Positions 53,958 through 63,045 of a stretch of 64,000 bases of DNA are shown here, one piece after another. The stretch covers positions 1 through 64,000 of the forward strand of contig NZ_FOWD01000017.1 in assembly GCF_900115365.1 (NCBI RefSeq), given 5' to 3'. Position numbers and translations under genes: made by a program. The notes beneath the pieces were generated by a model that worked only from the letters and a program-made list of their open reading frames with translations, ran no database searches and was not told the DNA's origin. Position 1 is the stretch's first letter. Each line of letters begins with the position of its first letter. This DNA comes from Anaerocolumna aminovalerica (lineage in GTDB: Bacteria > Bacillota > Clostridia > Lachnospirales > Lachnospiraceae).

Positions 53958-55091
53958 ATGAAAAAATTAAAAGTAATGACAGTTGTTGGAACCCGCCCGG
54001 AAATAATAAGATTATCAGCGGTTATTCAAAAATTACAAAAATCAGATGCCATAGAACACATCCTGGTACATACTGGACAGAATTACGATTATGAATTAAA
54101 TGATATATTCTTTAAGGATTTTATGTTAAAGAGGCCGGATTATTTTTTGGGAGCTGCTACCAGTTCGGCTGTGGAAACAATCGGAAATATACTCATTAAA
54201 ATAGAACCTATTTTAGATGAAAGAAAACCGGATGCATTTTTAATACTTGGAGACACCAATAGCTGCTTGTCGGCAATAGCTGCAAAGAGAAGGCATATTC
54301 CCATATTTCACATGGAGGCTGGTAATCGTTGCTTTGACCAAAGGGTACCTGAAGAAACAAACAGAAAGATTGTTGACCATATATCCGATATTAACCTGCC
54401 TTATAGTGATATAGCAAGGGAATATTTATTAAATGAAGGAATTCCGGCAGATCGGATTATTAAGACAGGGAGCCCCATGTTTGAAGTTTTACATTCTGGA
54501 AAAGAAGGAATTAAGAATTCAGAAATATTAAAAAAATTAAATCTTAAAATGGGAGAATATTTTTTAATATCTGCACACAGAGAAGAAAATATAAACATAG
54601 AAGAAAATTTCAGAAACTTAATAGACAGTATCAATGCTATTGGCGAAATTTATAATATTCCAATCATTATTAGTACACATCCCAGAACTAAAAAGAAAAT
54701 TTATGAAGATAATATAGAATTAAATTCTTATGTTAAAATTATGAAGCCTTTTGGATTCTATGACTATGTTAATCTTCAGGTAAATGCAAAATCTGTATTA
54801 AGCGACAGTGGTACAATCAGTGAAGAATCCTCTATTCTTGGATTTAAGGCTCTTAATATCAGACAGTCTCATGAAAGACCAGAAGCCATGGAAGAGGCAG
54901 CTGTAATTATGACAGGCCTTACAAAAGAAAGAATCCTTCAGGGACTTACCATATTAGAACACCAGCAAAAAAATTCATTGAGAATCGTAAGGGATTATAG
55001 TATGGAAAATGTTTCAGATAAAGTACTCAGAATTATTTTATCCTATACCAACTATGTAAACAGGGTAGTATGGGGGAGTAAGGACGTTTAA
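53958..55091 (+). CDS. capG: UDP-N-acetylglucosamine 2-epimerase family, CapG-like (377 aa)
   Basis: Third enzyme of the pathway, a GT-B-fold 2-epimerase giving UDP-L-FucNAc. It has VVGTRPEIIRLSAVIQKL at the start, GDTNSCLSA, HMEAGNRCFDQRVPEETNR and SAHREENI, all typical of the WecB/CapG group. CapG rather than WecB is inferred from the adjoining capE and capF genes. GGGAG lies a few bases before the ATG. No clear terminator follows before the lytS promoter. Confidence 0.9.
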   Translation: MKKLKVMTVVGTRPEIIRLSAVIQKLQKSDAIEHILVHTGQNYDYELNDIFFKDFMLKRPDYFLGAATSSAVETIGNILIKIEPILDERKPDAFLILGDTNSCLSAIAAKRRHIPIFHMEAGNRCFDQRVPEETNRKIVDHISDINLPYSDIAREYLLNEGIPADRIIKTGSPMFEVLHSGKEGIKNSEILKKLNLKMGEYFLISAHREENINIEENFRNLIDSINAIGEIYNIPIIISTHPRTKKKIYEDNIELNSYVKIMKPFGFYDYVNLQVNAKSVLSDSGTISEESSILGFKALNIRQSHERPEAMEEAAVIMTGLTKERILQGLTILEHQQKNSLRIVRDYSMENVSDKVLRIILSYTNYVNRVVWGSKDV

Positions 55092-55150
55092 AGTATTTGA
55101 AAGAGTTGGTGATATTTAATAAAAATTTATAATGAAAGATTAAGGAAATA

Positions 55151-55179
55151 TTGATTTTTCAACATTTTTAAGCTATTAT
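55151..55179 (+). promoter_or_regulatory. Sigma-A-type promoter of the lytS leader
   Basis: TTGATT (55151-55156) and TATTAT (55174-55179) are 17 nt apart. The sequence directly after the -10 box, GTAATAAATT, is the same as after the V-ATPase promoter at 59891. The conserved leader starts 40 nt further on. Confidence 0.7.
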
Positions 55180-55218
55180 AGTAATAAATTATTATTACAA
55201 AATTACATTATATATATG

Positions 55219-55300
55219 TTTTTTCCGGTTGGCAGTTTTATCTGTTTCAAGTTTTGAGCTTTAGGGTGGAGAGCTCCTATGGAGTTCCCTGCCTTTTTTT
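55219..55300 (+). ncRNA. Riboswitch-like leader, copy A (lytS); candidate Na+-I (DUF1646) class
   Basis: TTTTTTCCGGTTGGCA (55219-55234) and a 33-nt block (55243-55275) are identical to copy B at 59961. Between them is a variable hairpin, CAG/CTG here and CAATTA/TAATTG in copy B. The 3' end of the block (GGTGGAGAGCT) also forms the 5' arm of a terminator: a stem of about 14 bp over 55264-55294, loop TAT, followed by seven T. Since GGAGAG can instead pair with TTTTCC at the block's 5' end, ligand binding should favour read-through. The class is inferred from copy B's gene. Confidence 0.75.
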
Positions 55301-55359
55301 ATTGTAGAAATATAAAAAGATATCAGGGTAGTGGTATACCTGTTATGAGGAGAATGTGT

Positions 55360-57081
55360 GTGGAAGTTATAAAAAGTATTGTATTGAATATAGGACTGCT
55401 TGTTATTCTGGCTCAAATTTTAGCAAGGGTGAAATTGGTTAAAAAGTATATTGTTAGGGAAAAACACAAAACAAAAGAATATATTATACTAATTGCTATT
55501 TTTGGGATCATCAGTGTTATTTCAACCTATACAGGTTATGGGGTGAATGGGGCTATTGCTAATACTCGTGTTATTGGTGTTATGGCAGGAGGATTTATTG
55601 GAGGGCCGATTGTTGGCATTGGTGCAGCTATAATTGGAAGTATCCATAGATATATAATAGATATTAATGGTTTTACTGCTTTTGCCTGTGCAATCTCAAC
55701 ATTGGCAGAAGGAATCATTAGTGCAGTTACTGCCAAATATGTTAAAAAGAATAAGTATAAAAGTTCCGATTTATTTGCTATTACTTTTTTTGCCGAGCTG
55801 TTGCAGATGATTATTATTTTAATATTTGCCAAACCTTATCAGGAAGCTGTTACCTTGGTAAGAGTGATTGCAGTTCCTATGGTATTTTTTAACTCTATGG
55901 GTATGGTATTGTTTGTAAGTGTTTTTAATCATATTTTTAAAGAAATGGAATATGAGGTGGGAAGTAAAGTAAATCTTATATTTGAAATAACTAAAAAATG
56001 TCTGCCACTTTTACAGTCGGGTATTTACAATAAGGAGAATTGCAGTAAAATCAGCGATGTGATTTTAGAATATTCCAAAGACTTAGCTGTTATTTTTACA
56101 GATAAAGAAAATATTATCTGTGTAAAAGGAAAAACTTTAAATTGTATAGGACTAAACCGCTTTTTGCCAGGCCTTGCCAATGAGGTTCTAACTAAGAAGA
56201 AAGTGTGTATTGCTGAACAGGTACCTGAAGAAGATGTATTATACAAATCTTTGGAAAAAATGGTTGCTATAGGTGCACCGTTAATGAAATACGGACAACC
56301 TTTTGGATGTCTAATTATATTTGCAAATAAATTTAAAATTTCTTACCATTCGGAGGTTCAGTTTGCAGAAGGGTTAAGTAAATTATTCTCTGTACAGTTT
56401 GAACTTTCGGAAATGGAAAAGCAGCAGGCACTTTTACAGAAAGCAGAATTTAAAGCCTTACAGACACAGATTAATCCTCATTTTATATTTAACTCCCTAA
56501 ATACAATCAGTGCTTTCTGCAGAGAAAAACCGGATAAAGCAAGGGAACTTTTAATTGCCCTTGCTACCTATTTTAGAAATTCCATACAAACAAAAGATGG
56601 ATTTGTAAGTATTTATGATGAAATGGATTATGTTATGGCTTATTTACAGCTTGAAAAAGCAAGGTTTGATGAGCGGTTGAATATCATTATTGATATGCCG
56701 GAAGATATTGATTGTAAAATGCCCTGTCTGATTTTACAGCCTATTGTAGAGAATGCAATTAAACATGGTGCTATGAAGAAGAAACAGGGAGAAGTTAAAA
56801 TTACAATTAAGGAAGCAGATAAAGCAATTAAAATTTCAGTAATGGATAATGGGTTAGGAATTCCACAGAATGTGGTACATGGGTTAAAGTATAACACCAT
56901 TGACAATGGCAGAATCGGACTAATAAATGTACAAAAAAGATTATGTTATATTTATGGAGAAAATAATGGCTTGGATATTGATACATCAACCAATGGCACT
57001 ATAGTTAGCATAACCATACCGAAAGATATTTCGAATAAACTGGAACCAAAAAATTTGCCTGCCTATAAGAATGTAGTTTAA
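55360..57081 (+). CDS. LytS-family sensor histidine kinase, 5TM-LYT type (573 aa)
   Basis: A membrane sensor kinase. Residues about 1-190 form the 5TM-5TMR_LYT domain, with GAIANTRVIGVMAGGFIGGP typical of it. A GAF-like region (about 205-345) leads to the His_kinase domain with INPHFIFNSLNTI, whose His is phosphorylated, and an ATPase domain with LQPIVENAIKHG. The start is set at GTG 55360, 7 nt after AGGAGA; ATGs at 55345 and 55354 overlap that ribosome site. Relatives such as LytS, BtsS and YpdA respond to pyruvate or cell-wall signals. The partner regulator follows by 49 nt. Confidence 0.88.
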   Translation: MEVIKSIVLNIGLLVILAQILARVKLVKKYIVREKHKTKEYIILIAIFGIISVISTYTGYGVNGAIANTRVIGVMAGGFIGGPIVGIGAAIIGSIHRYIIDINGFTAFACAISTLAEGIISAVTAKYVKKNKYKSSDLFAITFFAELLQMIIILIFAKPYQEAVTLVRVIAVPMVFFNSMGMVLFVSVFNHIFKEMEYEVGSKVNLIFEITKKCLPLLQSGIYNKENCSKISDVILEYSKDLAVIFTDKENIICVKGKTLNCIGLNRFLPGLANEVLTKKKVCIAEQVPEEDVLYKSLEKMVAIGAPLMKYGQPFGCLIIFANKFKISYHSEVQFAEGLSKLFSVQFELSEMEKQQALLQKAEFKALQTQINPHFIFNSLNTISAFCREKPDKARELLIALATYFRNSIQTKDGFVSIYDEMDYVMAYLQLEKARFDERLNIIIDMPEDIDCKMPCLILQPIVENAIKHGAMKKKQGEVKITIKEADKAIKISVMDNGLGIPQNVVHGLKYNTIDNGRIGLINVQKRLCYIYGENNGLDIDTSTNGTIVSITIPKDISNKLEPKNLPAYKNVV

Positions 57082-57130
57082 GTCCTGTAATTTTATTCAT
57101 ATAATAATTTTAAGAATTGGAGATAAAGCT

Positions 57131-57853
57131 ATGAGAATAGGAATCATTGATGACGAAAAACCTGCAAGAAGTGAATTAATGTACCTTATTAAGGAAATAG
57201 TGCCAAATGCGGTAATACAGGAAATGGAAAGCGGAGAAGAAGCTTTGAAACTCATTGCCGCAGAACGGTTTGATTTACTTTGTATCGACATTAATTTAGG
57301 GGATATAAGCGGTATCTCTCTTGCTGCGGCGGCTCGTAAATTAATTCCGGAAGTAGAAATTGTATTTGCAACAGCTTACAATAACTATGCGGATAAAGCT
57401 TTTGAAGTAGATGCGTTGTACTATTTATTAAAACCTTTTTCAGAAGAAAAAGTTAAGCAGATGTTAGATAAATATATTCAAAAACATGGGAAGTGCTGCC
57501 ATGACTACAATAATCTGTATATATCCAAAATTCCTTTAAATGTGGATAAAAGGATTCTCTTAGTTGAGGTTCCATCTATTGTTTACATTGAATCTCAAAA
57601 CAGGGTCTGTATCATTCACACGAAAGAAAAAAGCTACAAAGATAATAATCCTCTGAATTACTTTGAAGAAAAACTGGGAGATAAGGGTTTCTTCCGAATA
57701 CAGAAAAGTTATTTAATTAATCTGAATTATGTTTTGGAGATATATCCCTGGTTTAGTAACACATACTGTGTGAAAATGGAAGGCTTTAAAGATGAGGTTT
57801 TACCAATCAGCAGGAACCAAATCAAAAATTTGAAGAATATTCTTTGCATTTGA
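57131..57853 (+). CDS. LytTR-type response regulator (240 aa)
   Basis: Partner of the LytS-like kinase. The receiver domain (residues 1-120) has the acidic pair in GIIDDEKPAR and the phospho-acceptor Asp in LLCIDINLGDISG. The C-terminal LytTR DNA-binding domain (about 135-238) has IVYIESQNRVCII and FFRIQKSYLINLNYV. GGAG lies about 8 nt before the ATG. It likely activates the CstA-type gene that follows, as LytS/LytR-like pairs do for pyruvate or peptide carriers. Confidence 0.92.
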   Translation: MRIGIIDDEKPARSELMYLIKEIVPNAVIQEMESGEEALKLIAAERFDLLCIDINLGDISGISLAAAARKLIPEVEIVFATAYNNYADKAFEVDALYYLLKPFSEEKVKQMLDKYIQKHGKCCHDYNNLYISKIPLNVDKRILLVEVPSIVYIESQNRVCIIHTKEKSYKDNNPLNYFEEKLGDKGFFRIQKSYLINLNYVLEIYPWFSNTYCVKMEGFKDEVLPISRNQIKNLKNILCI

Positions 57854-58044
57854 TGCACTGATTTTAACATGTCACCCCTGAATTTATACAAGATACACAA
57901 TATCCAAAGTAATAATTAAAAAAATATGATAAAATTTACATAGAAATAAAGAAAGTGTAAAAAATATTACATTTTCATTAAGTCATTCAACGTTAAAAAT
58001 GTTGTTTGATAAAGGTTTTTTTGTACATTTTACATAAAGGAGGA

Positions 58045-58116
58045 ATGGTGGATATTGTTAGTGTTTTTAGAAGTCCAAAAGATGTACTTTTAAAAATTAA
58101 TTTATTCAGGAGGTAG
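58045..58116 (+). CDS. Possible 23-aa leader peptide upstream of cstA
   Basis: A short frame starting ATGGTG right after AAGGAGGA encodes MVDIVSVFRSPKDVLLKINL followed by Phe-Arg-Arg. Its two final Arg codons, AGGAGG, are the ribosome site of cstA, and its stop lies 2 nt before the cstA start. Translation of the leader would thus block or deliver ribosomes at cstA. The ATG is too close to the ribosome site; the GTG one codon later is better placed. Chance is not excluded. Confidence 0.3.
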   Translation: MVDIVSVFRSPKDVLLKINLFRR

Positions 58117-58118
58117 CT

Positions 58119-59603
58119 ATGATAATATTTTTAATTGGACTAGTGATTTTAATAGTTGGGGGAGCAATTTACGGAAAGTTCTGTGAAAAGGTTTTTGGAC
58201 CAGACGACAGAGATACGCCGGCAACTACATTGGCAGATGGTGTTGATTATGTAGCAATGAAGCCTTGGAAAAACAAATTAATTGAACTTTTAAACATCGC
58301 AGGAACAGGGCCAATCCTTGGACCGATTCAAGGTATTTTATTTGGGCCTATTGCCTTTATTACGATTCCTGTTGGATGTGTTCTTGCAGGTGCACTTCAT
58401 GACTATTTTGTAGGTATGATTTCTATGCGTAACAGCGGTGCACAAATTCCTAAAATGATGTACAAGTTCATGGGAAACGGAGCAACAAAAATCTATACCG
58501 TTATCATCTGGATATTAATGTTGCTTACCGGTGTTGTATTTATCTATACACCTGGTGACTTAATCGTCGGAGATATAATGGGAATGGATGTTAAGGGCAA
58601 TGTAATCTGGATTGTATACGCAGTAATTTTACTTTACTATGTCATTTCTACAATCTTTCCTATTGACCAAATTATTGGCCGTATCTATCCAATCTTTGGT
58701 GCAGTATTGATTATATCTGCTATTGGTGTTTTTGTTGGTGTTATGCTTGACGGCGGTGCAAACATGCCGGCATTAAACAGTGGATTGTTAACACAGCATC
58801 CAAAGGGACAATCCTTCATTCCGGTATTCTTTATAACAGTGGCATGTGGTATTATGTCAGGTTTTCATGGAAGCCAGGCAACACTTATATCTAGAACTGT
58901 AAAACATGAAAAAGAAGGGCGTCATACATTCTATACTATGATGCTTGTAGAAGGTGCCATTGCTATGATCTGGGCAGCAGGTGCCATGGTTCTATTCGGA
59001 AGAGGAACTGATACGGTAACCGGAGCCACTCAGATGGTAGGTATTATCTCCAGAGAATTTATGGGAACAATTGGCGGATTATTTGCAATTGCCGGGGTTA
59101 TCGTTCTTCCGATTACTTCTGGCGATACAGCATTTAGAGCTTTACGTTTAATGATTGCGGAACAATTTAATATCGATCAAAAAGATGCTAAAAAACGTGT
59201 TGGATTATCCTTAATTATATTTATTCCGGCTATATTAATTCTCATTTATGCAAAAAGTTCTCCCGGTGGATTTAATTTACTATGGAGATATTTCGGATTT
59301 ACCAACCAACTTGTGGCAGTATTTGCTCTTGCAATGATTGTGGTGTATTTAAAAACTGCCGGCAGAAATTACTTAATTGCTTTACTGCCGGGAACTTTTT
59401 ATACATTTATCGTATTTAGTTATATATTCCATGAAAAAATTGGTTTCGGCTTAGAAGCTAGAATTGGTGAAATGTTTGGTATTGCAGACACCAGTTATGC
59501 TATTTCATATACTTTAGGTGCAATATGTGCAGTGCTATTCTTATGGCTAGTACCAAAATTAGCTTCTAAGAGAAAAGACATTATTCTAAACTATAAAATG
59601 TAA
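58119..59603 (+). CDS. cstA: Carbon starvation CstA-family transporter (494 aa)
   Basis: An integral membrane carrier of the CstA/BtsT family, which takes up pyruvate or peptides. About 13 helices are predicted. Family blocks are GTGPILGPIQGILFGPIAF near residue 65, FHGSQATLISRT near 250 and LPITSGDTAFRALRLM near 330. It is shorter than E. coli CstA (about 700 aa), as usual for clostridial members. AGGAGG lies 5 nt before the ATG. It follows the LytS/LytR-type genes, which probably control it. Confidence 0.93.
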   Translation: MIIFLIGLVILIVGGAIYGKFCEKVFGPDDRDTPATTLADGVDYVAMKPWKNKLIELLNIAGTGPILGPIQGILFGPIAFITIPVGCVLAGALHDYFVGMISMRNSGAQIPKMMYKFMGNGATKIYTVIIWILMLLTGVVFIYTPGDLIVGDIMGMDVKGNVIWIVYAVILLYYVISTIFPIDQIIGRIYPIFGAVLIISAIGVFVGVMLDGGANMPALNSGLLTQHPKGQSFIPVFFITVACGIMSGFHGSQATLISRTVKHEKEGRHTFYTMMLVEGAIAMIWAAGAMVLFGRGTDTVTGATQMVGIISREFMGTIGGLFAIAGVIVLPITSGDTAFRALRLMIAEQFNIDQKDAKKRVGLSLIIFIPAILILIYAKSSPGGFNLLWRYFGFTNQLVAVFALAMIVVYLKTAGRNYLIALLPGTFYTFIVFSYIFHEKIGFGLEARIGEMFGIADTSYAISYTLGAICAVLFLWLVPKLASKRKDIILNYKM

Positions 59604-59700
59604 CTATAATTTGAAGAGGGGTATTATAGTTATCATAAAAGAGTAAATGAAAATGAATTACATACAATAATAATCTCCTTTTGATAAAACTTGTAAAACG

Positions 59701-59750
59701 AAGCAGCTGTTACTTTGACCAATATTTGTCTAAGTAGCAGCTGCTTTACT
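59701..59750 (+). terminator. Intrinsic terminator of cstA
   Basis: AAGCAGCTG (59701-59709) and CAGCTGCTT (59738-59746) form a 9-bp stem, extended inward by TACTT/AAGTA with a one-base bulge. TTACT follows. Confidence 0.75.
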
Positions 59751-59890
59751 CAATATACAGTAAAGTAGAACTTAATTTTTCACAATGAATTCTGTGTAAT
59801 TTTAATAATTATTATGAGTTTTATAAGTTAAATCTTTGATAAAATGAATAAAATTAGGCATAATTTATTATGAAAATTAAGGAAGCGTTC

Positions 59891-59919
59891 TTGACTTTTT
59901 GATATTATAAAATTATAAT
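59891..59919 (+). promoter_or_regulatory. Sigma-A-type promoter of the V-ATPase operon
   Basis: TTGACT (59891-59896) and a perfect TATAAT (59914-59919) are 17 nt apart. The downstream GTAATAAATT matches the lytS transcript start region. Confidence 0.8.
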
Positions 59920-59960
59920 GGTAATAAATTGTTTATGACAGATTTATTGAATATTGGAAC

Positions 59961-60048
59961 TTTTTTCCGGTTGGCAATTATTATTAATTGTTTCAAGTTT
60001 TGAGCTTTAGGGTGGAGAGCTTAGTTAAAGTTTTGCGCTCTTTTTTTG
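59961..60048 (+). ncRNA. Riboswitch-like leader, copy B (V-ATPase); candidate Na+-I (DUF1646) class
   Basis: Blocks at 59961-59976 and 59989-60021 are identical to copy A (55219). The hairpin between them is longer here, CAATTA-TTAT-TAATTG, so the stem is kept while its sequence changes. The 3' end GGAGAGC (60014-60020) pairs with GCTCTTT (60037-60043) to make a terminator followed by more T. An open frame that starts within this leader (59988) is a by-product. The V-ATPase downstream has Na+ ligands in subunit K, which makes Na+ the leading ligand candidate. No covariance search could be run. Confidence 0.78.
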
Positions 60049-60077
60049 TACCATTAACTTTCAAAGGAGGTGTAAGA

Positions 60078-60404
60078 ATGGCAAAAGAAGCTGTAGAGTT
60101 AGTTAAACAAGCTGAAGAGGAAGCAAAAGCACTTTTGGAGCAGTCCCGTATATATTCAGAAAAAGCTTTAGATGAAGCTAAAGTTTCTGCAAAAGAAAAA
60201 TATAAGCAAATCCTTTATGATGCAAAAACAGAAGCAGAGAATATAAAAAAGAAAGCGGAAGAAGATGCTCAGTCAAAGGCTCAGCCAACTATTTTAAAAG
60301 GCAAAGAAAATGCAGATGCTATTAGGAATATGGATGAAAAAGAATTAACTTCAGCTATAAACATTGTTATTGAGAGGATTGTGAAAACAAATGGCAATAG
60401 TTAA
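60078..60404 (+). CDS. V-type ATPase peripheral-stalk subunit, H/G-like (108 aa)
   Basis: A short, highly charged, mostly helical protein starting MAKEAVELVKQAEEEAKALL. The long Ala/Glu/Lys coiled coil (about residues 5-80) fits the small stalk subunit (NtpF/AhaH-like) that pairs with subunit E. The C-terminus INIVIERIVKT is typical. The start at 60078 has AAAGGAGG 7 nt upstream. It is the first gene of the V-ATPase operon and overlaps ntpI by 14 nt. Confidence 0.85.
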   Translation: MAKEAVELVKQAEEEAKALLEQSRIYSEKALDEAKVSAKEKYKQILYDAKTEAENIKKKAEEDAQSKAQPTILKGKENADAIRNMDEKELTSAINIVIERIVKTNGNS

Positions 60405-62340
60405 AATGAATCGGTTTAGCCTCTTTGTCTTTGAATCAGATAAAGAAAATCTTCTTCATGAACTCCAAAAATTTAACTATGTTCATTTTCTGGATTTAAA
60501 AGAAAATACAGATTATGTGGAAATGGGATTGGAAAATGCAAAAGTTCCTGAAAACATTGTCCGGTTAAATGAAGAGATTACAAAGGTAAAGTATGGTCTT
60601 GAGAAGTTATCCAAATATGACACCAGAGCAACCGGATTAAAAGCTATGAAGGAAGGAAAGGAAGTTCTAGAGTTTACAGAATTGGAAGAGAGAGCTGAAA
60701 ATTTTAATTATCAGCCTATCTATGAAAAACTGAAAGAAATTGGTTCCTCCTTGGATGCTATTAAGAGCGAAAAGGAAAAACTAAATTCTACTATGAATGA
60801 ACTAAGACCATGGGCTGGTTTAGACGTAGCTGTCAGTGAACTCGGTTCCACGAAACAATGCATAACCTTAATGGGAACTATACCTAGAAATACCAGGGAC
60901 AGTATGGAAAAAGAACTGCTGGAATCCCAGTATACCTATTATGAGGTAATTGGAGAAGAAAAGGGTTATATCTATATTCTTGTTATTTCCGCAAAGGAAG
61001 AAGCGGATCAGGTAATGGAAATCCTTAGAAATCATAGCTTTACAGAAACAAGGTTAGGTATAGGGGATATACCGAACAAAGAGATGGATGTCATTCTAAA
61101 CAGGATAAGTGAATTAAAAGAGGAAGAAAGTAATTGTGAAAAGCAGCTGACTGAACTAGGCAAATATCTGCCCAACCTGGAATTGCTATATGATTACTAC
61201 ATGAATAACAAGTTAAGAATTGCTTCCTCAGAAAATTTTTTAATGGCTGGGAATGTGAATATTATTGAAGGATATGTCCCGGCAGACATGATAAATGAAT
61301 TCACGGATATTGTAAAAAAGAATTTAAATAATGTTTATTTTATGGAAATAAAAGAAGCGGATAAAGAGGATGAAGAAGTACCTATATTATTGAAAAATTC
61401 CACTTTTTCCAAACCATATGAGTCATTAACTACCATGTACGCACTTCCAAAGTATAATGAAATTGATCCGACACCTTTATTTACGCCGTTTTATATATTC
61501 TTTTTTGGTATGATGATAGCAGATATGGGATATGGATTATTATTGGCACTGGGTACCGGAATTGCTCTTAAAACCTTTAATCTTTCCAAGGAGCAAAGAA
61601 AGAATATGCTATTTTATTTTTATGGTAGTATAGCAACAATTTTCTGGGGCGCTATATATGGTTCTTTCTTTGGAGGTATTATACCTCTACCTGCACTGAT
61701 TGATGTTGCAGTGGAATATAATCGTTTGCTTATTATCTCTATTGCGTTTGGTATTCTTCATATATTCATAGCATTAGGAATTCATGCATATCTGAATATA
61801 CGAGATGGAAAGATCTTAGATGCACTGTATGATGTAGGCTTTTGGTATATGGCACTGATAGGTGCAATACTTCTCCTGTTAACAACAACCGGTATTTTAT
61901 ACGGTGGTATCAAGAATGTAGCTGCCGTAATTATGGCTATAGGTATGATTGGAATTGTATTAACAGGAGGCAGAAGTTCTGAAAGTATAGGCGGTAAAAT
62001 TGGAGGGGGACTTTATAGTCTATATGGAATCTCCAGCTATGTAGGGGATTTTGTATCTTATTCCAGATTAATGGCTCTTGGCCTGTCCGGAGCATTTATC
62101 GCCTCTGCAATTAATATGATGGCTAAAATGCTATTTGATATGGGTATTTTTGGAATCATCGGGGGAATCGTAGTATTTGCAGTTGGACATTCCTTTAACG
62201 TTTTCTTAAGCGTACTTAGTGGATATGTTCATTCCATCCGTCTTACCTATGTAGAGTTTTTTGGTAAATTCTACGAAGGGGGAGGAAAGGCATTTAAATT
62301 ACTACAAAGTAAGCCTAAATATACTAATTTAAAAGAGTAA
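60391..62340 (+). CDS. ntpI: V-type ATPase subunit I (649 aa)
   Basis: The membrane stator subunit that forms the ion half-channels against the K ring. The N-terminal 335 residues are cytosolic and coiled; the C-terminal part has about seven helices, starting with PTPLFTPFYIFFFGMMIADM. The segment GDFVSYSRLMALGLSGAFIA and the later HSIRLTYVEFFGKFYEGGGK contain the conserved basic residues of the half-channel region. It starts within the end of the previous gene. A 190-nt gap follows before ntpK. Confidence 0.95.
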   Translation: MAIVKMNRFSLFVFESDKENLLHELQKFNYVHFLDLKENTDYVEMGLENAKVPENIVRLNEEITKVKYGLEKLSKYDTRATGLKAMKEGKEVLEFTELEERAENFNYQPIYEKLKEIGSSLDAIKSEKEKLNSTMNELRPWAGLDVAVSELGSTKQCITLMGTIPRNTRDSMEKELLESQYTYYEVIGEEKGYIYILVISAKEEADQVMEILRNHSFTETRLGIGDIPNKEMDVILNRISELKEEESNCEKQLTELGKYLPNLELLYDYYMNNKLRIASSENFLMAGNVNIIEGYVPADMINEFTDIVKKNLNNVYFMEIKEADKEDEEVPILLKNSTFSKPYESLTTMYALPKYNEIDPTPLFTPFYIFFFGMMIADMGYGLLLALGTGIALKTFNLSKEQRKNMLFYFYGSIATIFWGAIYGSFFGGIIPLPALIDVAVEYNRLLIISIAFGILHIFIALGIHAYLNIRDGKILDALYDVGFWYMALIGAILLLLTTTGILYGGIKNVAAVIMAIGMIGIVLTGGRSSESIGGKIGGGLYSLYGISSYVGDFVSYSRLMALGLSGAFIASAINMMAKMLFDMGIFGIIGGIVVFAVGHSFNVFLSVLSGYVHSIRLTYVEFFGKFYEGGGKAFKLLQSKPKYTNLKE

Positions 62341-62520
62341 TTCTTATTAGATTAAATTTATAAGATGAAAGCAATAAAATAAAAAGTTAAGTCAAACAAC
62401 AAATTAAACTTTAAGATTATAAAGAGGCTTCTTTATTGCTTTACATCAATAAGAGCAAAATAAAAAGCATGTAATCTTCAAAGATAAAATTTAATTAATT
62501 TAAAAACTCAAAATGATTAG

Positions 62521-63012
<492 letters not shown>

Positions 63013-63045
63013 ACCTTATCAACAAAATTTTAAGGATGTGAACTT

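Noticed and set aside
55279-55359. Longer N-terminus for the LytS-like kinase
   Set aside because: It would start inside the leader terminator; GTG 55360 has a well-spaced AGGAGA.
57960-58010. LytTR-type direct repeats upstream of cstA (ACGTT and ATGTT)
   Set aside because: The spacing does not fit the roughly 21-bp period of known LytTR sites, and the matches are weak in AT-rich DNA.
55219-60048. Assignment of the twin leaders to c-di-GMP, c-di-AMP, lysine, preQ1, fluoride or THF riboswitches
   Set aside because: The core motifs that I know for these classes are not present in either leader.
59988-60077. Longer N-terminus for the first V-ATPase gene
   Set aside because: It would be read through the riboswitch-like leader and its terminator; ATG 60078 follows AAAGGAGG.
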